Shown here: positions 5,921 through 13,905 of the stretch, in pieces
Layout: each line of letters begins with the position of its first letter
Position numbering within the stretch: position 1 is the first letter of the stretch
Origin: a virus
Reading direction: 5' to 3' (one strand)
Virus record (IMG/VR): IMGVR_UViG_3300031857_000483
Coordinates: 1 to 39,823 of that record
Length of the DNA stretch: 39,823 nt
Position numbers and translations under genes: made by a program
Notes under the pieces: generated by a model
The model's database searches: none
What the model was told of the DNA's origin: nothing
Seen by the model: only the letters and a program-made list of their open reading frames with translations

Positions 5921-7708
5921 ATGAAAACTCTTGCCCCATATGCCACCACTGACAACGCGGACGCCCAAGACAACGCGGCGGCCCTTGTCTCCCCTTCCCC
6001 CTCAGCAACCCCCGAAACCGGGGCCACTCAGGAAGAAACCTTCCCCCATTCCGCCACGTATTCCCCCGAGGATAACAAACTGCGGATTTATCCCGCCTTT
6101 CGCTTGCCCCGCTCGGAATATGACGCAATCAAGGCGGCAGGGTACAAATGGGCGCCAAAACAAGAGCTTTTTGTCTGCCCCCGTTGGACTCCCCAGGCTG
6201 AAGATGCCGCCCTCGATCTCTGCGGTGATATTGGCGACGAGGAGCAACCCGCCGCCGAACGTGCTGCCGAAAGGGCAGAGCGGTTTGACGGATACCGCGA
6301 GAAACGCTTGGACGAGGCCCTGACCGCTGCCAGCCGTTTTGATTCCACAGGTTGGCGCATTGCCCACGCTCGCCGGGTTTCCAATCGGCGCCGCGAGCAA
6401 GCCCGCACCCGTGGCGTGTCCCGTTGGGAGTGCGCGGAATACTGGCGGCACCGCGTGGGCGGGGTGCTTCGCAACTCTGACCATCGGGACCGGGCAGACG
6501 TGCGGCATCGCCGCATCCAAGGGCTAGAATCGGATCGCCGTAAAAGTCTTGCCGACTACGCCGAACGGCAAGCGGAATGGGACCACTTCGCCAAGATCCT
6601 CCAAAACTGGGCAACGTCAGACAAAACGGAGGAAGAGTTTTCTGCCCTGTTCCACTTTTTTCTAGGGCGGCGCTCTGGCGGATCCTATGACTACAAGCAC
6701 CCAACGAATGCCGACCGCCGCCCCTCAGACCTCTATTCCCTCACGAATCCCGACCAGGCCCCAGAGGACAAGATCGACGGCCTCGCCGCGCTTTGCCTTT
6801 GGTTCCAACGCCACCCCTTGCGCCCTGATGAAACAAAGTCCCGATGGCTTGCCCACTACAATTTGAGAATCGACTTTGAGCGGGCACTTTTGGCAGAGCA
6901 AGGCGGCACAGCGGCACAGACCTTGGCCGACACGTTGGCCCCTGGTGCAATCGTTGGGCACTCGGGCAAGTACATTGTCCAGCGCGTTACCAAGGCCAAA
7001 ACTGGGGACTTGTCCAAGATTTACCTGCTGGACGCAGAGCGCGGCAGTGTGCATGCCTTCTCTGCCGAGCGTTTCAAATGGGCCGCCGAGGTGAAACCGG
7101 CAACCGATGAAAGCAAGGCGAAACTGGCGGCCTTTACTGCAAAACTGAAGGCATCCAAGCCAAAAGCGTTGCCCCTGTTGAACCTTTCCAAAGAAGACGC
7201 CGCCGCCGTTCTCGCTCGCCCCGAATGGAAAAACTTGGCGTACCAAGTGCGGGAAATGACATCGGCGGAATATGCCGCGCTTCCATCGTATGCAAAAGAA
7301 GTGGACGGCTTCGATCTTGGCGGCATGCGGTCATATCTTCCCCGCGTTTGCCGGCTTCGCATGGTCCACCGCTTCGGCCCCCTGGGCATCGTTGTCTTGA
7401 CGGACAAACCCGCGAAACCGAGTCCATTTGATTTGACTTCTGACTTATCGGAACCCCGCGACATTGCCCGCAAATTGTTTTCCCACTGTTGCGCCCAGTT
7501 TGAACTGCACCGATACACCTTCGAGCGCACGGGCCAGATGTTTTCCACCTGGAAGGAAGCCGCCTCTGCGCTTTTGGAATACGCCCGCAAAACGTGGCCA
7601 GCCGCTTTTGGAGTCACTGAAGAAACCCCCGAAACCGTGGAAGACGCGGAAGAATCGGCGACCGTTGAAGAATCGGAACCCCTGGAAACTGAGGAGGCCA
7701 ACGCATGA
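5921..7708 (+). CDS. DUF3560-domain protein, 595 aa
   Basis: After a disordered, Ala/Pro/Thr-rich N-terminus (about 1-48) the protein has the typical DUF3560 start: KLRIYPAFRLPRSEYDAIK, then AGYKWAPKQELFVCPRW (about residues 53-89), followed by a long Arg/Glu-rich helical stretch with YREKR and HRDRADVRHRRIQ. DUF3560 proteins are found on plasmids, integrative elements and phages; their biochemical role is not established. The middle (350-400) and C-terminus (about 430-570) look like separate folded domains, and the last 30 residues are very acidic. It follows leader site 7 and its stop overlaps the next start (ATGA). Confidence 0.7.
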   Translation: MKTLAPYATTDNADAQDNAAALVSPSPSATPETGATQEETFPHSATYSPEDNKLRIYPAFRLPRSEYDAIKAAGYKWAPKQELFVCPRWTPQAEDAALDLCGDIGDEEQPAAERAAERAERFDGYREKRLDEALTAASRFDSTGWRIAHARRVSNRRREQARTRGVSRWECAEYWRHRVGGVLRNSDHRDRADVRHRRIQGLESDRRKSLADYAERQAEWDHFAKILQNWATSDKTEEEFSALFHFFLGRRSGGSYDYKHPTNADRRPSDLYSLTNPDQAPEDKIDGLAALCLWFQRHPLRPDETKSRWLAHYNLRIDFERALLAEQGGTAAQTLADTLAPGAIVGHSGKYIVQRVTKAKTGDLSKIYLLDAERGSVHAFSAERFKWAAEVKPATDESKAKLAAFTAKLKASKPKALPLLNLSKEDAAAVLARPEWKNLAYQVREMTSAEYAALPSYAKEVDGFDLGGMRSYLPRVCRLRMVHRFGPLGIVVLTDKPAKPSPFDLTSDLSEPRDIARKLFSHCCAQFELHRYTFERTGQMFSTWKEAASALLEYARKTWPAAFGVTEETPETVEDAEESATVEESEPLETEEANA

Positions 7709-8109
7709 GAGGTTTTTTCCTCCCCGGCGACACGTTCGCCCCTCGCATCCCGTGCGGTTTCTCTTCCCTCCTGCATGACGCCCGCCGCCAATTTTCCGCC
7801 CCCGGCGGCGAGCCAACCGACTGGCAAAAGTTTGGAGGCGCTGAGCGCCGCCGGGTTGAGTTTTACGAAGGGCGGTTTTTTATCACCTCGCAATTTATGC
7901 GGGAGGGGCATTTGTACCGCGAAGACTCTGGCCCCCGATGGTACGCCGGCCCGCTGTGGTGCCGTGCCGGTGGCCGAGAGTATCGCATCACCTACGACGA
8001 AACCGGGCAGCAATTCTACGCTGAGCGGATATTGCCAACGTCCCCGCACCGCCAGTGCATCACCTACGAACTCGGAGACCGCCCACCATGTGCCCCCCAA
8101 TTCGGATGA
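7705..8109 (+). CDS. Hypothetical protein, 134 aa
   Basis: The ATG overlaps the stop of the DUF3560 gene (7705-7708), so translation is probably coupled. The product is soluble and rich in aromatic residues and Arg (RRRVEFYEGRFFITSQFM, then GGREYRITYDETGQQFYAE), which suggests a beta-rich fold. I recognise no family. It overlaps the 5' end of the methyltransferase gene. Confidence 0.6.
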   Translation: MRGFFLPGDTFAPRIPCGFSSLLHDARRQFSAPGGEPTDWQKFGGAERRRVEFYEGRFFITSQFMREGHLYREDSGPRWYAGPLWCRAGGREYRITYDETGQQFYAERILPTSPHRQCITYELGDRPPCAPQFG

Positions 8110-8774
8110 ACCCCGCCGCCCGTGTGTCCCTCTCCTTTCTACAAAGGAGGGGGCAAGCTGCCGCCCGTGTGTCCGATCTGGCGGAACATAACCGGACAAC
8201 AGTGGCGGCGATCCATGCCGCTGCCGCCCCCACGTTTGCCAGGTTAGCGAATGAAACCGCGCCCGCCCACGTTGCCCAGGTTGACCAACTGTTCCCCACG
8301 CCCCCAGCGGTGGCCGCCAGAATGGCGTCACTTGTCCCATCGTGGGCACGCCGCATCTTGGAGCCATCGGCGGGCACTGGCCGCTTGCTCGATGCCTTGG
8401 CAGACCTGGGCCGCCCATTTGATACCGTTGCCGTTGAAGTCTCCCGCGAATTGTCGCCGCACCTGTTCAACAAGTACCCATCGGCCCGCCTCTTTGTCCG
8501 TGACTTTCTTTCATGTTCCGTTGAAGACTTGGGAGGCGCTTTTGATTGTGTTGTGATGAATCCGCCCTTTCGGCGGGGCCTCGATGTTCAGCACATCTTG
8601 CACGCTCGCCGCTTTCTGAAACCTGGGGGGCTTTTGATTTCCCTCTGTTACGGCGGAATCGTGCAGGCTAAGGGGCTTCGCCCCATTGCTACCTCTTGGG
8701 AAGTGTTGCCCCCTGGATCGTTCAAGTCTGAGGGGACTTCTGCCGAGACAGTTTTGCTTACTTTGGCGGGATAA
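8088..8774 (+). CDS. SAM-dependent DNA methyltransferase, adenine (NPPF) type
   Basis: The 228-aa protein has a QLFPTP entry (about 67-72), SAM motif I EPSAGTG (92-98), an acidic motif II around AVEVSR, and catalytic motif IV NPPF (158-161), preceded by DCVVM. This is the amino-methyltransferase signature, so N6-adenine (less likely N4-cytosine) methylation of DNA is expected. No target-recognition domain is obvious, so the enzyme may be small and non-specific. The start at 8088 uses the local CCACCATG context with GGAG 10 nt upstream; an ATG at 8106 forming an ATGA overlap is an alternative. A phage would use it against host restriction or for regulation. Confidence 0.75.
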   Translation: MCPPIRMNPAARVSLSFLQRRGQAAARVSDLAEHNRTTVAAIHAAAAPTFARLANETAPAHVAQVDQLFPTPPAVAARMASLVPSWARRILEPSAGTGRLLDALADLGRPFDTVAVEVSRELSPHLFNKYPSARLFVRDFLSCSVEDLGGAFDCVVMNPPFRRGLDVQHILHARRFLKPGGLLISLCYGGIVQAKGLRPIATSWEVLPPGSFKSEGTSAETVLLTLAG

Positions 8775-8808
8775 AAACCGCTTTTGAGAGAATAATTCAC
8801 CCAAAACC

Positions 8809-8838
8809 GCCCGAAACATGGGCAATTTTTACAAAGGA
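8809..8838 (+). promoter_or_regulatory. Leader hairpin plus Shine-Dalgarno (site 8)
   Basis: GCCC (8809-8812), loop GAAACAT, GGGC (8820-8823), spacer, AAAGGA (8833-8838); the ATG is at 8848. A weaker stem than the others, but the same GAAAC and AAAGGA frame. Confidence 0.5.
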
Positions 8839-8847
8839 AAACAACAA

Positions 8848-9084
8848 ATGAGATACCAAGAGGCATTGGATAAACTCGCCCGCGATACGCACCCGTCCCC
8901 CAATGGTGGCCCTGTGTTCAAGTCTGGGCAAGGGCCAGACACGGGCTGGATCCTGCACAAAGCGCACCCTCGGGCAAAAGCCGACACGCACCGCGCCGAG
9001 TACCACGGGTGGATTCTTGAGTCCCGTGCGCCATGGGGCGCCGAGGATCTTGGTTCTCTGCGGCTCTTGCGCAGGAGAGGCTAG
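8848..9084 (+). CDS. Hypothetical protein, 78 aa
   Basis: The start at 8848 is set by leader site 8; an in-frame ATG 30 nt upstream lies in the hairpin. The protein is basic with His and Trp residues (GWILHKAHPRAKADTHRAEY around residue 34) and a basic end (RLLRRRG). No domain is recognised. The next gene starts 3 nt after its stop. Confidence 0.6.
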   Translation: MRYQEALDKLARDTHPSPNGGPVFKSGQGPDTGWILHKAHPRAKADTHRAEYHGWILESRAPWGAEDLGSLRLLRRRG

Positions 9085-9087
9085 ACC

Positions 9088-9420
9088 ATGGGCGCCCAAA
9101 AATCCTCCGAAACCGGGGCTCCACCGGCAAACACGCGCCGCCGCTTTGTCGCCGAGGGTCTCCAACTGACAAAGCGAATCCGTGTCGTCCCTCGTCCCGT
9201 TGGCCTCAGTGGCTACGTTTGGGTCCAAGGGACGCACCGGGTCCAAGGCATTGGCAAGCGGGACTTCTGGCAGAAATTGGCGGCCCATTTCCGCTACCGT
9301 GCCGCTTGCGTTGTCTATTCGTCAGGCGGACCCAACAAGAAATCTACGGAATACGCGGCCTTCGCCGATTCCGCTGATAAAATGGCGGACTCATATCCTG
9401 CCACATCGGCAACACCATAA
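9088..9420 (+). CDS. Hypothetical basic protein, 110 aa
   Basis: AGGAGAGG (9073-9080) lies 7 nt before the ATG, inside the end of the preceding gene. The N-terminus contains the GAAACCGGGG word read as codons (SETG at residues 7-10). The body is basic (RRRFVAEGLQLTKRIRVVPR) and could bind nucleic acid. No family is known to me. Confidence 0.6.
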   Translation: MGAQKSSETGAPPANTRRRFVAEGLQLTKRIRVVPRPVGLSGYVWVQGTHRVQGIGKRDFWQKLAAHFRYRAACVVYSSGGPNKKSTEYAAFADSADKMADSYPATSATP

Positions 9421-9440
9421 ACCACTTTTTGCCCTCGAAA

Positions 9441-9471
9441 CCCTCGAAACCGGGCAATCTTTCACAAAGGA
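9441..9471 (+). promoter_or_regulatory. Leader motif plus Shine-Dalgarno (site 9)
   Basis: CCC (9441-9443) and GGG (9452-9454) can pair around TCGAAACC, followed by a spacer and AAAGGA (9466-9471); the ATG is at 9479. The GAAACCGGGCAA-N-CACAAAGGA wording closely matches site 6, but the stem is weak. Confidence 0.5.
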
Positions 9472-9478
9472 AAACACC

Positions 9479-9691
9479 ATGGACATCAGTCAGGCAAACA
9501 TCATCACCGAGTGGGAGCGCCTACAGAGCGTAGCAGCCCCCCGCGCAACCGTTCACGTAATGAAAAGCAGTTACGGCACGGTCGAGGTTGAGATTCGAGG
9601 AATCACGCCGGACCCTGTGCGAGTCGATACCGTGAAAGAAGCCTTTGCGTTTTTTGCGGGGTATCGTGCAAACCTTGCGGCAACACCATGA
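9479..9691 (+). CDS. Hypothetical protein, 70 aa
   Basis: The start at 9479 follows leader site 9. The small protein looks alpha/beta (ITEWERLQSVAAP, then TVEVEIRGITPDPVRV). No motif is recognised. Its stop overlaps the next start as ATGA. Confidence 0.6.
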   Translation: MDISQANIITEWERLQSVAAPRATVHVMKSSYGTVEVEIRGITPDPVRVDTVKEAFAFFAGYRANLAATP

Positions 9692-9900
9692 AAATAACAC
9701 AAAGAGATTGCCAAAGGGTGCGAAAGGTCCGCCTTGCCAACGGAGCCACCACTCGGCTGGCCCTGTGGGATCCAAGAAACCGAGCGTCCCCTGTTATGAC
9801 CTCAGCGGGCTTTCGATATTCTGCTGAAGGCGTACTAGAGGGATTCAGCGAGTTTCACGCCACGGCTATTGTGGGATTCGTTGACGAGGAGTCTTTGTGA
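9688..9900 (+). CDS. Hypothetical protein, 70 aa
   Basis: The start overlaps the previous stop (ATGA) and its own stop overlaps the GTG of the helicase half (GTGA), so three genes are coupled. The product is a small basic beta-rich protein (RVRKVRLANGATTRLALW). It shows no helicase motif, so it is not the missing N-terminal part of the next gene. Function unknown. Confidence 0.6.
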   Translation: MKITQRDCQRVRKVRLANGATTRLALWDPRNRASPVMTSAGFRYSAEGVLEGFSEFHATAIVGFVDEESL

Positions 9901-10826
9901 GAGTCTGGCTACTCACAGGCACCCCGGCCCCCAATGGCCGCCCGATAGAGTTGGAACCCCTGCTAGACACGGTGGGCCACCCTGCCACACGCGATCTTGC
10001 GGCCTACCGTGAGCGCCACTGCAAACGCTGGAACCCAACAAAGATGACGCCGGATTTATTGGGGGCAAACAATCTGGGAGAGTTGCGGAAATCTCTCGAA
10101 ACCGGGGGCCATTGGCTAAGGCGAACGGGCAAGGATGTTCCCGGTGAACTCCCTGAATCCATTCTTGAAATTGTTTCACTGGCAAACGTGGCGGCACCTT
10201 TGATTCCAGACGAAACCGGGCTTGGTCCCGATGCTGACCAGGACGGTGCCAGAGCGGCACTTTTGCAAGCCGCTGCGGACCTTGGGCTGAGCGGATATGA
10301 TCCCGCCCGCTCTGACCAAATCCCAGGGCAAGATCGTCTGTCAGCGTACTGCCGAGATTGCGGACTGGCCAAGGTTCCAGCCGTTGCTTCTTGGTATCGT
10401 GACTTCCTTTCTGACCACGGCGGAATGCCTCTTGTTCTTTTAGCCAAACACCGTACCGTCATTGAAACGCTAGCCAAAGAAATTGACGCGCCGTTTGTCC
10501 ACGGTGGGCACAGTGCAGGAAAACGCCAGAAAATCATTGATGAATGGTTGAAAAATGACAAGAAACCCGTCATCGTTGCATCCATTGGGGCCTGCGGCAC
10601 AGGGCTTGATGGACTCCAGCACAAAGCGGTGGCCGGCGCATTTGTCGAACTCGTTTGGAACCCTTCAGAGATCATTCAGGGCACTGGGCGAATCGTTCGC
10701 AAAGGATCAGTCAGTACGTCCCCGGTTCTCATGTTTGAACTCGATGCTGGGTCAACTTTAGAGGACCGCTTGAGAAAAACGCTTCGCCGGAAAACATCTA
10801 ACACCATCAAAATGATAGGAGAATGA
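9897..10826 (+). CDS. SNF2-family helicase, C-terminal half (motifs III-VI)
   Basis: The protein starts directly at helicase motif III, LLTGTPAPNGRP (5-16), and continues with the RR(T)GKDV segment (75-81), motif IV LVLLAKHR (179-186), motif V IVASIGACGTGLDGLQ (226-241) and motif VI QGTGRIVRKG (261-270). The Walker A and DEAH motifs needed for ATP hydrolysis are absent. They occur in another gene 3.3 kb downstream (14096), whose SNF2-like part ends just after motif II. Together the two pieces add up to about 450-460 aa, the usual length of phage SNF2 helicases. The GTG start is supported by the GTGA overlap. The halves may assemble into one ATPase, or both may be relics. Confidence 0.85.
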   Translation: MRVWLLTGTPAPNGRPIELEPLLDTVGHPATRDLAAYRERHCKRWNPTKMTPDLLGANNLGELRKSLETGGHWLRRTGKDVPGELPESILEIVSLANVAAPLIPDETGLGPDADQDGARAALLQAAADLGLSGYDPARSDQIPGQDRLSAYCRDCGLAKVPAVASWYRDFLSDHGGMPLVLLAKHRTVIETLAKEIDAPFVHGGHSAGKRQKIIDEWLKNDKKPVIVASIGACGTGLDGLQHKAVAGAFVELVWNPSEIIQGTGRIVRKGSVSTSPVLMFELDAGSTLEDRLRKTLRRKTSNTIKMIGE

Positions 10827-10830
10827 AACC

Positions 10831-11091
10831 ATGAACATCTACTTGCTAACCCCTGGGAAACGGAAAGGCAAACAGCCAAAGTACGACTACTACGATTCCG
10901 CCGTTGTCGTCGCGTCCAGTGAAGAGGACGCACTCAGCATTCATCCCGGCTTTGACAACAAAACCGGAATGAATCCAAGGGACAACTTCGGAGAATGGCC
11001 GAAACCGGGGCACGTTTTTGCCGAAGTGCTCGGCATTGCAGACCGCAGGCAACAGCGCGGCGTCGTGTGCGCCTCGTTCAACGCAGGATAA
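10831..11091 (+). CDS. Conserved phage hypothetical protein, 86 aa
   Basis: AGGAGA (10817-10822) precedes the ATG by 8 nt. The pattern MNIYLLTP, then DYYDSAVVVASSEEDA, HPG, a W, and an ending VVCASFNAG is one I associate with a widespread small phage protein of unknown function, usually near replication genes. The fold is probably a compact alpha/beta domain. It starts 4 nt after the helicase-half stop. Confidence 0.7.
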   Translation: MNIYLLTPGKRKGKQPKYDYYDSAVVVASSEEDALSIHPGFDNKTGMNPRDNFGEWPKPGHVFAEVLGIADRRQQRGVVCASFNAG

Positions 11092-11127
11092 GACCAAAGA
11101 AACCAAACGAATCTAAGGAGACCGACC

Positions 11128-11331
11128 ATGAACAATCACATTTGCCCTCGCTGCCGAAAACCACTTTTGCCAGATCAGAGTTTGATTCTGGTTGGCACAC
11201 AGTGGGCGCACGTTGACTGCGAGTCTTCCGGCGAGCACAAAGCGGCACACACGGTGGGCGGAGCGTGCTTTTCCCTGAAAGTGAAGGATGCCAAGCCAGG
11301 GCTCACTCCATCTCAACAGGCGCCAACATGA
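11128..11331 (+). CDS. Zinc-ribbon protein, 67 aa
   Basis: CPRC (6-9) and a later HVDC (28-31) make a probable zinc site of the CxxC/HxxC type; the rest is short and polar. AAGGAG lies 8 nt before the ATG. Such small zinc ribbons are frequent in phage accessory clusters, with unknown roles. Its stop overlaps an alternative ATG of the next gene. Confidence 0.65.
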   Translation: MNNHICPRCRKPLLPDQSLILVGTQWAHVDCESSGEHKAAHTVGGACFSLKVKDAKPGLTPSQQAPT

Positions 11332-11369
11332 CTGCCCGCACCAACAACGCATCCCCCAGGGAGAAAACC

Positions 11370-11783
11370 ATGGAAGAATATGAGTGCATGACAGCAAACA
11401 CACTGGAAACATGGCACACAATCGTTGACGCCATTTTTCGTGGTGACTGCGAGATCAAACGAAGTGTAGCAAGTCTGGACCTGGATAAAGACGGAAAATT
11501 TGCGATTTATGTTGTCTGGGATCGTGCCGCGCACGTATTAAACGGCAGGGAGTACCGATGGAAGAAGCCTGCGCCGCCGAAGGTCAAGAAACTGGTTGAT
11601 CGGACGCCGGAGGACATGCTTCTGCTAATAGGAAAGTATGTAATGCGTTTTACAAGCAGAGAGGGAGGAACAAGACTAATACTTTCCAACGATGTCCCTA
11701 GTTTTCAGAATGAACGAGAAATTGCACCGATTGGAACTGAAGACTGGAAACCTATGCAAAAAGAAATTGAGGTGGTAGGATGA
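11370..11783 (+). CDS. Hypothetical protein, 137 aa
   Basis: The ATG at 11370 is preferred because AGGGAG lies 7 nt upstream; an ATG at 11328, overlapping the previous stop as ATGA, would add 14 residues. The protein is charged and mixed alpha/beta (SVASLDLDKDGKFAIYVVWD, then KVKKLVDRTPEDMLLLIGKY). No domain is recognised. The next gene overlaps by ATGA. Confidence 0.6.
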   Translation: MEEYECMTANTLETWHTIVDAIFRGDCEIKRSVASLDLDKDGKFAIYVVWDRAAHVLNGREYRWKKPAPPKVKKLVDRTPEDMLLLIGKYVMRFTSREGGTRLILSNDVPSFQNEREIAPIGTEDWKPMQKEIEVVG

Positions 11784-11971
11784 TTATTCAGAAAACGGTG
11801 TACTATTGCACAGTGTGCGGATGGACACGAGCGGAATACCTCGCCGCTTGCCCACTGTGCCGAAAGGAACCGCCGGGCAGCGCATGGCCTCCGCTCTACT
11901 CTGTGCTCAGGACTGCAGCGGACCCAAACTGCCCGCCACCAATCGTCATCATCAAAGGAAACGAGAAATGA
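11780..11971 (+). CDS. Zinc-ribbon protein, 63 aa
   Basis: Two CxxC pairs, CTVC (10-13) and CPLC (24-27), form a rubredoxin-like or zinc-ribbon knuckle, followed by a proline-rich tail. Start and stop both overlap neighbours by ATGA. The biochemical role is unknown; a zinc-stabilised binding module is the most that can be said. Confidence 0.65.
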   Translation: MIIQKTVYYCTVCGWTRAEYLAACPLCRKEPPGSAWPPLYSVLRTAADPNCPPPIVIIKGNEK

Positions 11972-12228
11972 CATTCACAGCATGCGACGACCAATTCTCA
12001 AGCCCATCACCAGAGGGAATCTTGGTTTCAGACAATACCAAGTTTCCAGAGCAAAAAGCGTTGCCGTGTCCGTTCTGCGGCGCTCAAATGCGCGTGACCG
12101 AGGAGGGAGGCATTGGGCATCCGCCTGGGAAGTGTATGCTTCTCGCGATTTTGCACATGTGCAATAGGACTAGTCTGTCACAAAATGTCAACCTGCTTGA
12201 ACTTTGGAATACGAGGGCAAAACCATGA
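11968..12228 (+). CDS. Lar-like (restriction alleviation family) protein, 86 aa
   Basis: The central LPCPFCGA (about 35-42), a second Cys pair region (CMLL and HMCN), and the C-terminal LELWNTRA match the layout of the Lar restriction-alleviation family, where PCPFCG opens and a WNxR motif closes a small zinc domain. Lar of the Rac prophage modulates type I restriction; most family members are uncharacterised. The N-terminal 30 residues are polar. The start is set by the ATGA overlap. The second cysteine knuckle is not canonical, so the call is moderate. Confidence 0.5.
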   Translation: MTFTACDDQFSSPSPEGILVSDNTKFPEQKALPCPFCGAQMRVTEEGGIGHPPGKCMLLAILHMCNRTSLSQNVNLLELWNTRAKP

Positions 12229-12677
12229 ACAAATCGCGCAAACCAAAAGAACACAAAAAGCCCAAGGTCAAACGCTTGGAATCAGAGGTCAAGCGGATCA
12301 AAGCTGAATTGTACCGCACGCAGTACGATTCCCGCGCCATCATAGACGGACTCCATAGAAAACTCACTATCTCTGAGCGCATGGCCGCAGACGCCAAGCC
12401 GCCCGTTCGGTGGGAGGGACAGCCTGGCCTCGACGTTTTCACGAAAATCCGAAGCGGCGAAGCAAAGCGGTTCATCGCGTCAACCACATACGATCCGTAC
12501 ACCAGAGAATCTTACGCCTGCCGTGAGCACTTTGACGAAACGGCGCAAGTGGAATTGGAGCGACAGATCGCGCACAACCTGGCTGGCCTCGTTCCTGTAA
12601 CGAAAACCATTGATAAACGCACAGGAGCAGAGCGGCACATGGTTGACTTTTATCTTCTTTTTGCAAAGGATGAGTGA
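12225..12677 (+). CDS. Hypothetical protein with basic coiled-coil N-terminus, 150 aa
   Basis: The first 45 residues are very basic and heptad-like (KRLESEVKRIKAELYRTQ), typical of a short coiled coil. The C-terminal domain (FDETAQVELERQIAHNL to the end) is mixed. The start overlaps the previous stop (ATGA). No family is recognised. Confidence 0.6.
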   Translation: MNKSRKPKEHKKPKVKRLESEVKRIKAELYRTQYDSRAIIDGLHRKLTISERMAADAKPPVRWEGQPGLDVFTKIRSGEAKRFIASTTYDPYTRESYACREHFDETAQVELERQIAHNLAGLVPVTKTIDKRTGAERHMVDFYLLFAKDE

Positions 12678-12679
12678 AC

Positions 12680-12853
12680 ATGCCCCTAAATCCAAACGAA
12701 GCCCCAGAAGGCTTTATCGCCGTTAAAGCTCCCGACGACAAGTGCTCTGTCGATTGCGCGTTGCTGGGGTGCTCCGCATGCGCCCAGGCAGTGTGTGAAA
12801 AGGAAAAGCGAAAGGATAAAACCTCTGTCTATTTTGTCAAAAAAAGAAAGTAA
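12680..12853 (+). CDS. Cys-rich small protein, 57 aa
   Basis: AAAGGA (12665-12670) lies 9 nt before the ATG. The protein begins MPLNPNEAPEGFIAVKAP and then has five cysteines (C22, C26, C31, C34, C39) before a basic tail ending VYFVKKRK. This layout, with EGF(I/V)AV followed by closely spaced Cys and a final basic strand, is one I know from small phage proteins of unknown function, presumably zinc-binding. It ends 10 nt before the next gene, and its stop region forms that gene's AAGGAG site. Confidence 0.6.
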   Translation: MPLNPNEAPEGFIAVKAPDDKCSVDCALLGCSACAQAVCEKEKRKDKTSVYFVKKRK

Positions 12854-12863
12854 GGAGAAACCA

Positions 12864-13352
12864 GTGCTGAAACCTTTGCCCGAACCCGTAGAAAAACAAG
12901 CCGACCCCCTCGGCAAAGATCCCCATTCGGCAGGTGCAAAACTTGATGCCAACAAGGAGCCATGGGATCTCCTCATGGACTTCCACCCAGATTGCCTTAT
13001 ATCGCCGCACTACGACATTGAGTTTGACCATCACGCGATATGGCTCCTGATTTCCAGGTTGAAAAACTCGCGCCCCCTGGACATCGTCATGGTGTCAATG
13101 TTCCGAGAGCACCAAGTTTTTGCGGTGGCAAAGTATGGCGCCAAAAAGTACACAAAGGGCGGATGGCTAACTGTTCCCGATGGAATCAAACGGTACAGGG
13201 CCGCAGCCGTGCGCCACCTGTTGCGCTTGGATGAAGGGGAAGACACGGATCCTGAGTCTGACTTGCCGCACATTTACCATGCCGCGTGGAACGTTTGGGC
13301 GGTTTATACTTTGGAACAAAATCAAAAAGGAACGCACCATGTCACACCGTGA
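12864..13352 (+). CDS. DUF5664 dATP/dGTP pyrophosphohydrolase-like protein (MazZ family)
   Basis: The GTG start at 12864 has AAGGAG just upstream. From GAKLDANKEPW (24-34) on, the protein follows DUF5664: KYGAKKY (90-96), W101, a Y..A..RHL block (R117, H118), GEDTDPESDLPH (125-136) and HAAWN (139-143). The conserved Glu/Asp residues are expected to bind metal and cleave dNTPs to dNMP and pyrophosphate; in cyanophage S-2L the related MazZ acts on dGTP/dATP in the aminoadenine pathway. Many DUF5664 proteins occur in phages with ordinary DNA, and no PurZ or DatZ is in this window, so a nucleotide-pool role is all that is supported. It overlaps the next gene by 14 nt. Confidence 0.7.
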   Translation: MLKPLPEPVEKQADPLGKDPHSAGAKLDANKEPWDLLMDFHPDCLISPHYDIEFDHHAIWLLISRLKNSRPLDIVMVSMFREHQVFAVAKYGAKKYTKGGWLTVPDGIKRYRAAAVRHLLRLDEGEDTDPESDLPHIYHAAWNVWAVYTLEQNQKGTHHVTP

Positions 13353-13905
13353 AGTCACACCTGAATCTTTCGCTAAAACTGTGGAAAAACATGTCCTCAC
13401 GGTTTTGCACAATGTTGGCGTTTATCGCCACATTCGCCTTGCCGATCCTGCTACCGGCAACCGATCCTTCAATATAATCACCTGGCCAGGGTATCTCGCG
13501 TATTCTGGTGACATGGGCGACTACGTTTTTGCCCGCACGAAAGACATGTTCGAGTTTTTCCGAGGGCACGCGCCAAACCTTTCGTACTGGGCGGAAAAGG
13601 TGCAAGCGCAAGACAAATGCGATGGCGTTGAAGAGTATTCCCCCGCAAAAGCGAAAGAGTATTTTTACGAAACGCTTAAAGAGGCGTACCCAGGAACCGG
13701 TCCAGACAGTGACGACCCAGACTTTGACCAAGACGAAGCGTCAGTGCGGGCCGACATTACCGCCCTTGGCCTCGATGCGTTCGACGACTTGTGGGAAGCC
13801 GACTTCAAAGATTACACCTTTCGTTTCCAGTGGTGTTGCCATGCGATTCCATACGCTATCGCCATGTTTGACGCATGGGAGAAAGAACAGGAGGCAAAAC
13901 CATGA
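13339..13905 (+). CDS. Conserved phage hypothetical protein, 188 aa
   Basis: The ATG at 13339 follows AAAAAGGA and overlaps the DUF5664 gene end. The segment IYRHIRLADP-like start, then NIITWPGYLAYSGDMGDYVF and DMFEFFR (about residues 52-82), is a strongly conserved signature of a phage protein family without known function. The C-terminal part contains an acidic stretch (DSDDPDFDQDE) and FRFQWCCHAIPYAI. Start and stop overlap neighbours, consistent with one operon. Confidence 0.75.
   Translation: MSHREVTPESFAKTVEKHVLTVLHNVGVYRHIRLADPATGNRSFNIITWPGYLAYSGDMGDYVFARTKDMFEFFRGHAPNLSYWAEKVQAQDKCDGVEEYSPAKAKEYFYETLKEAYPGTGPDSDDPDFDQDEASVRADITALGLDAFDDLWEADFKDYTFRFQWCCHAIPYAIAMFDAWEKEQEAKP

Noticed and set aside
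7021-8418. 465-aa minus-strand frame opposite the DUF3560 and methyltransferase genes
   Set aside because: The plus strand carries recognisable domains in the same place, while the minus-strand product is low-complexity Arg/Ser-rich sequence as expected of a shadow frame.
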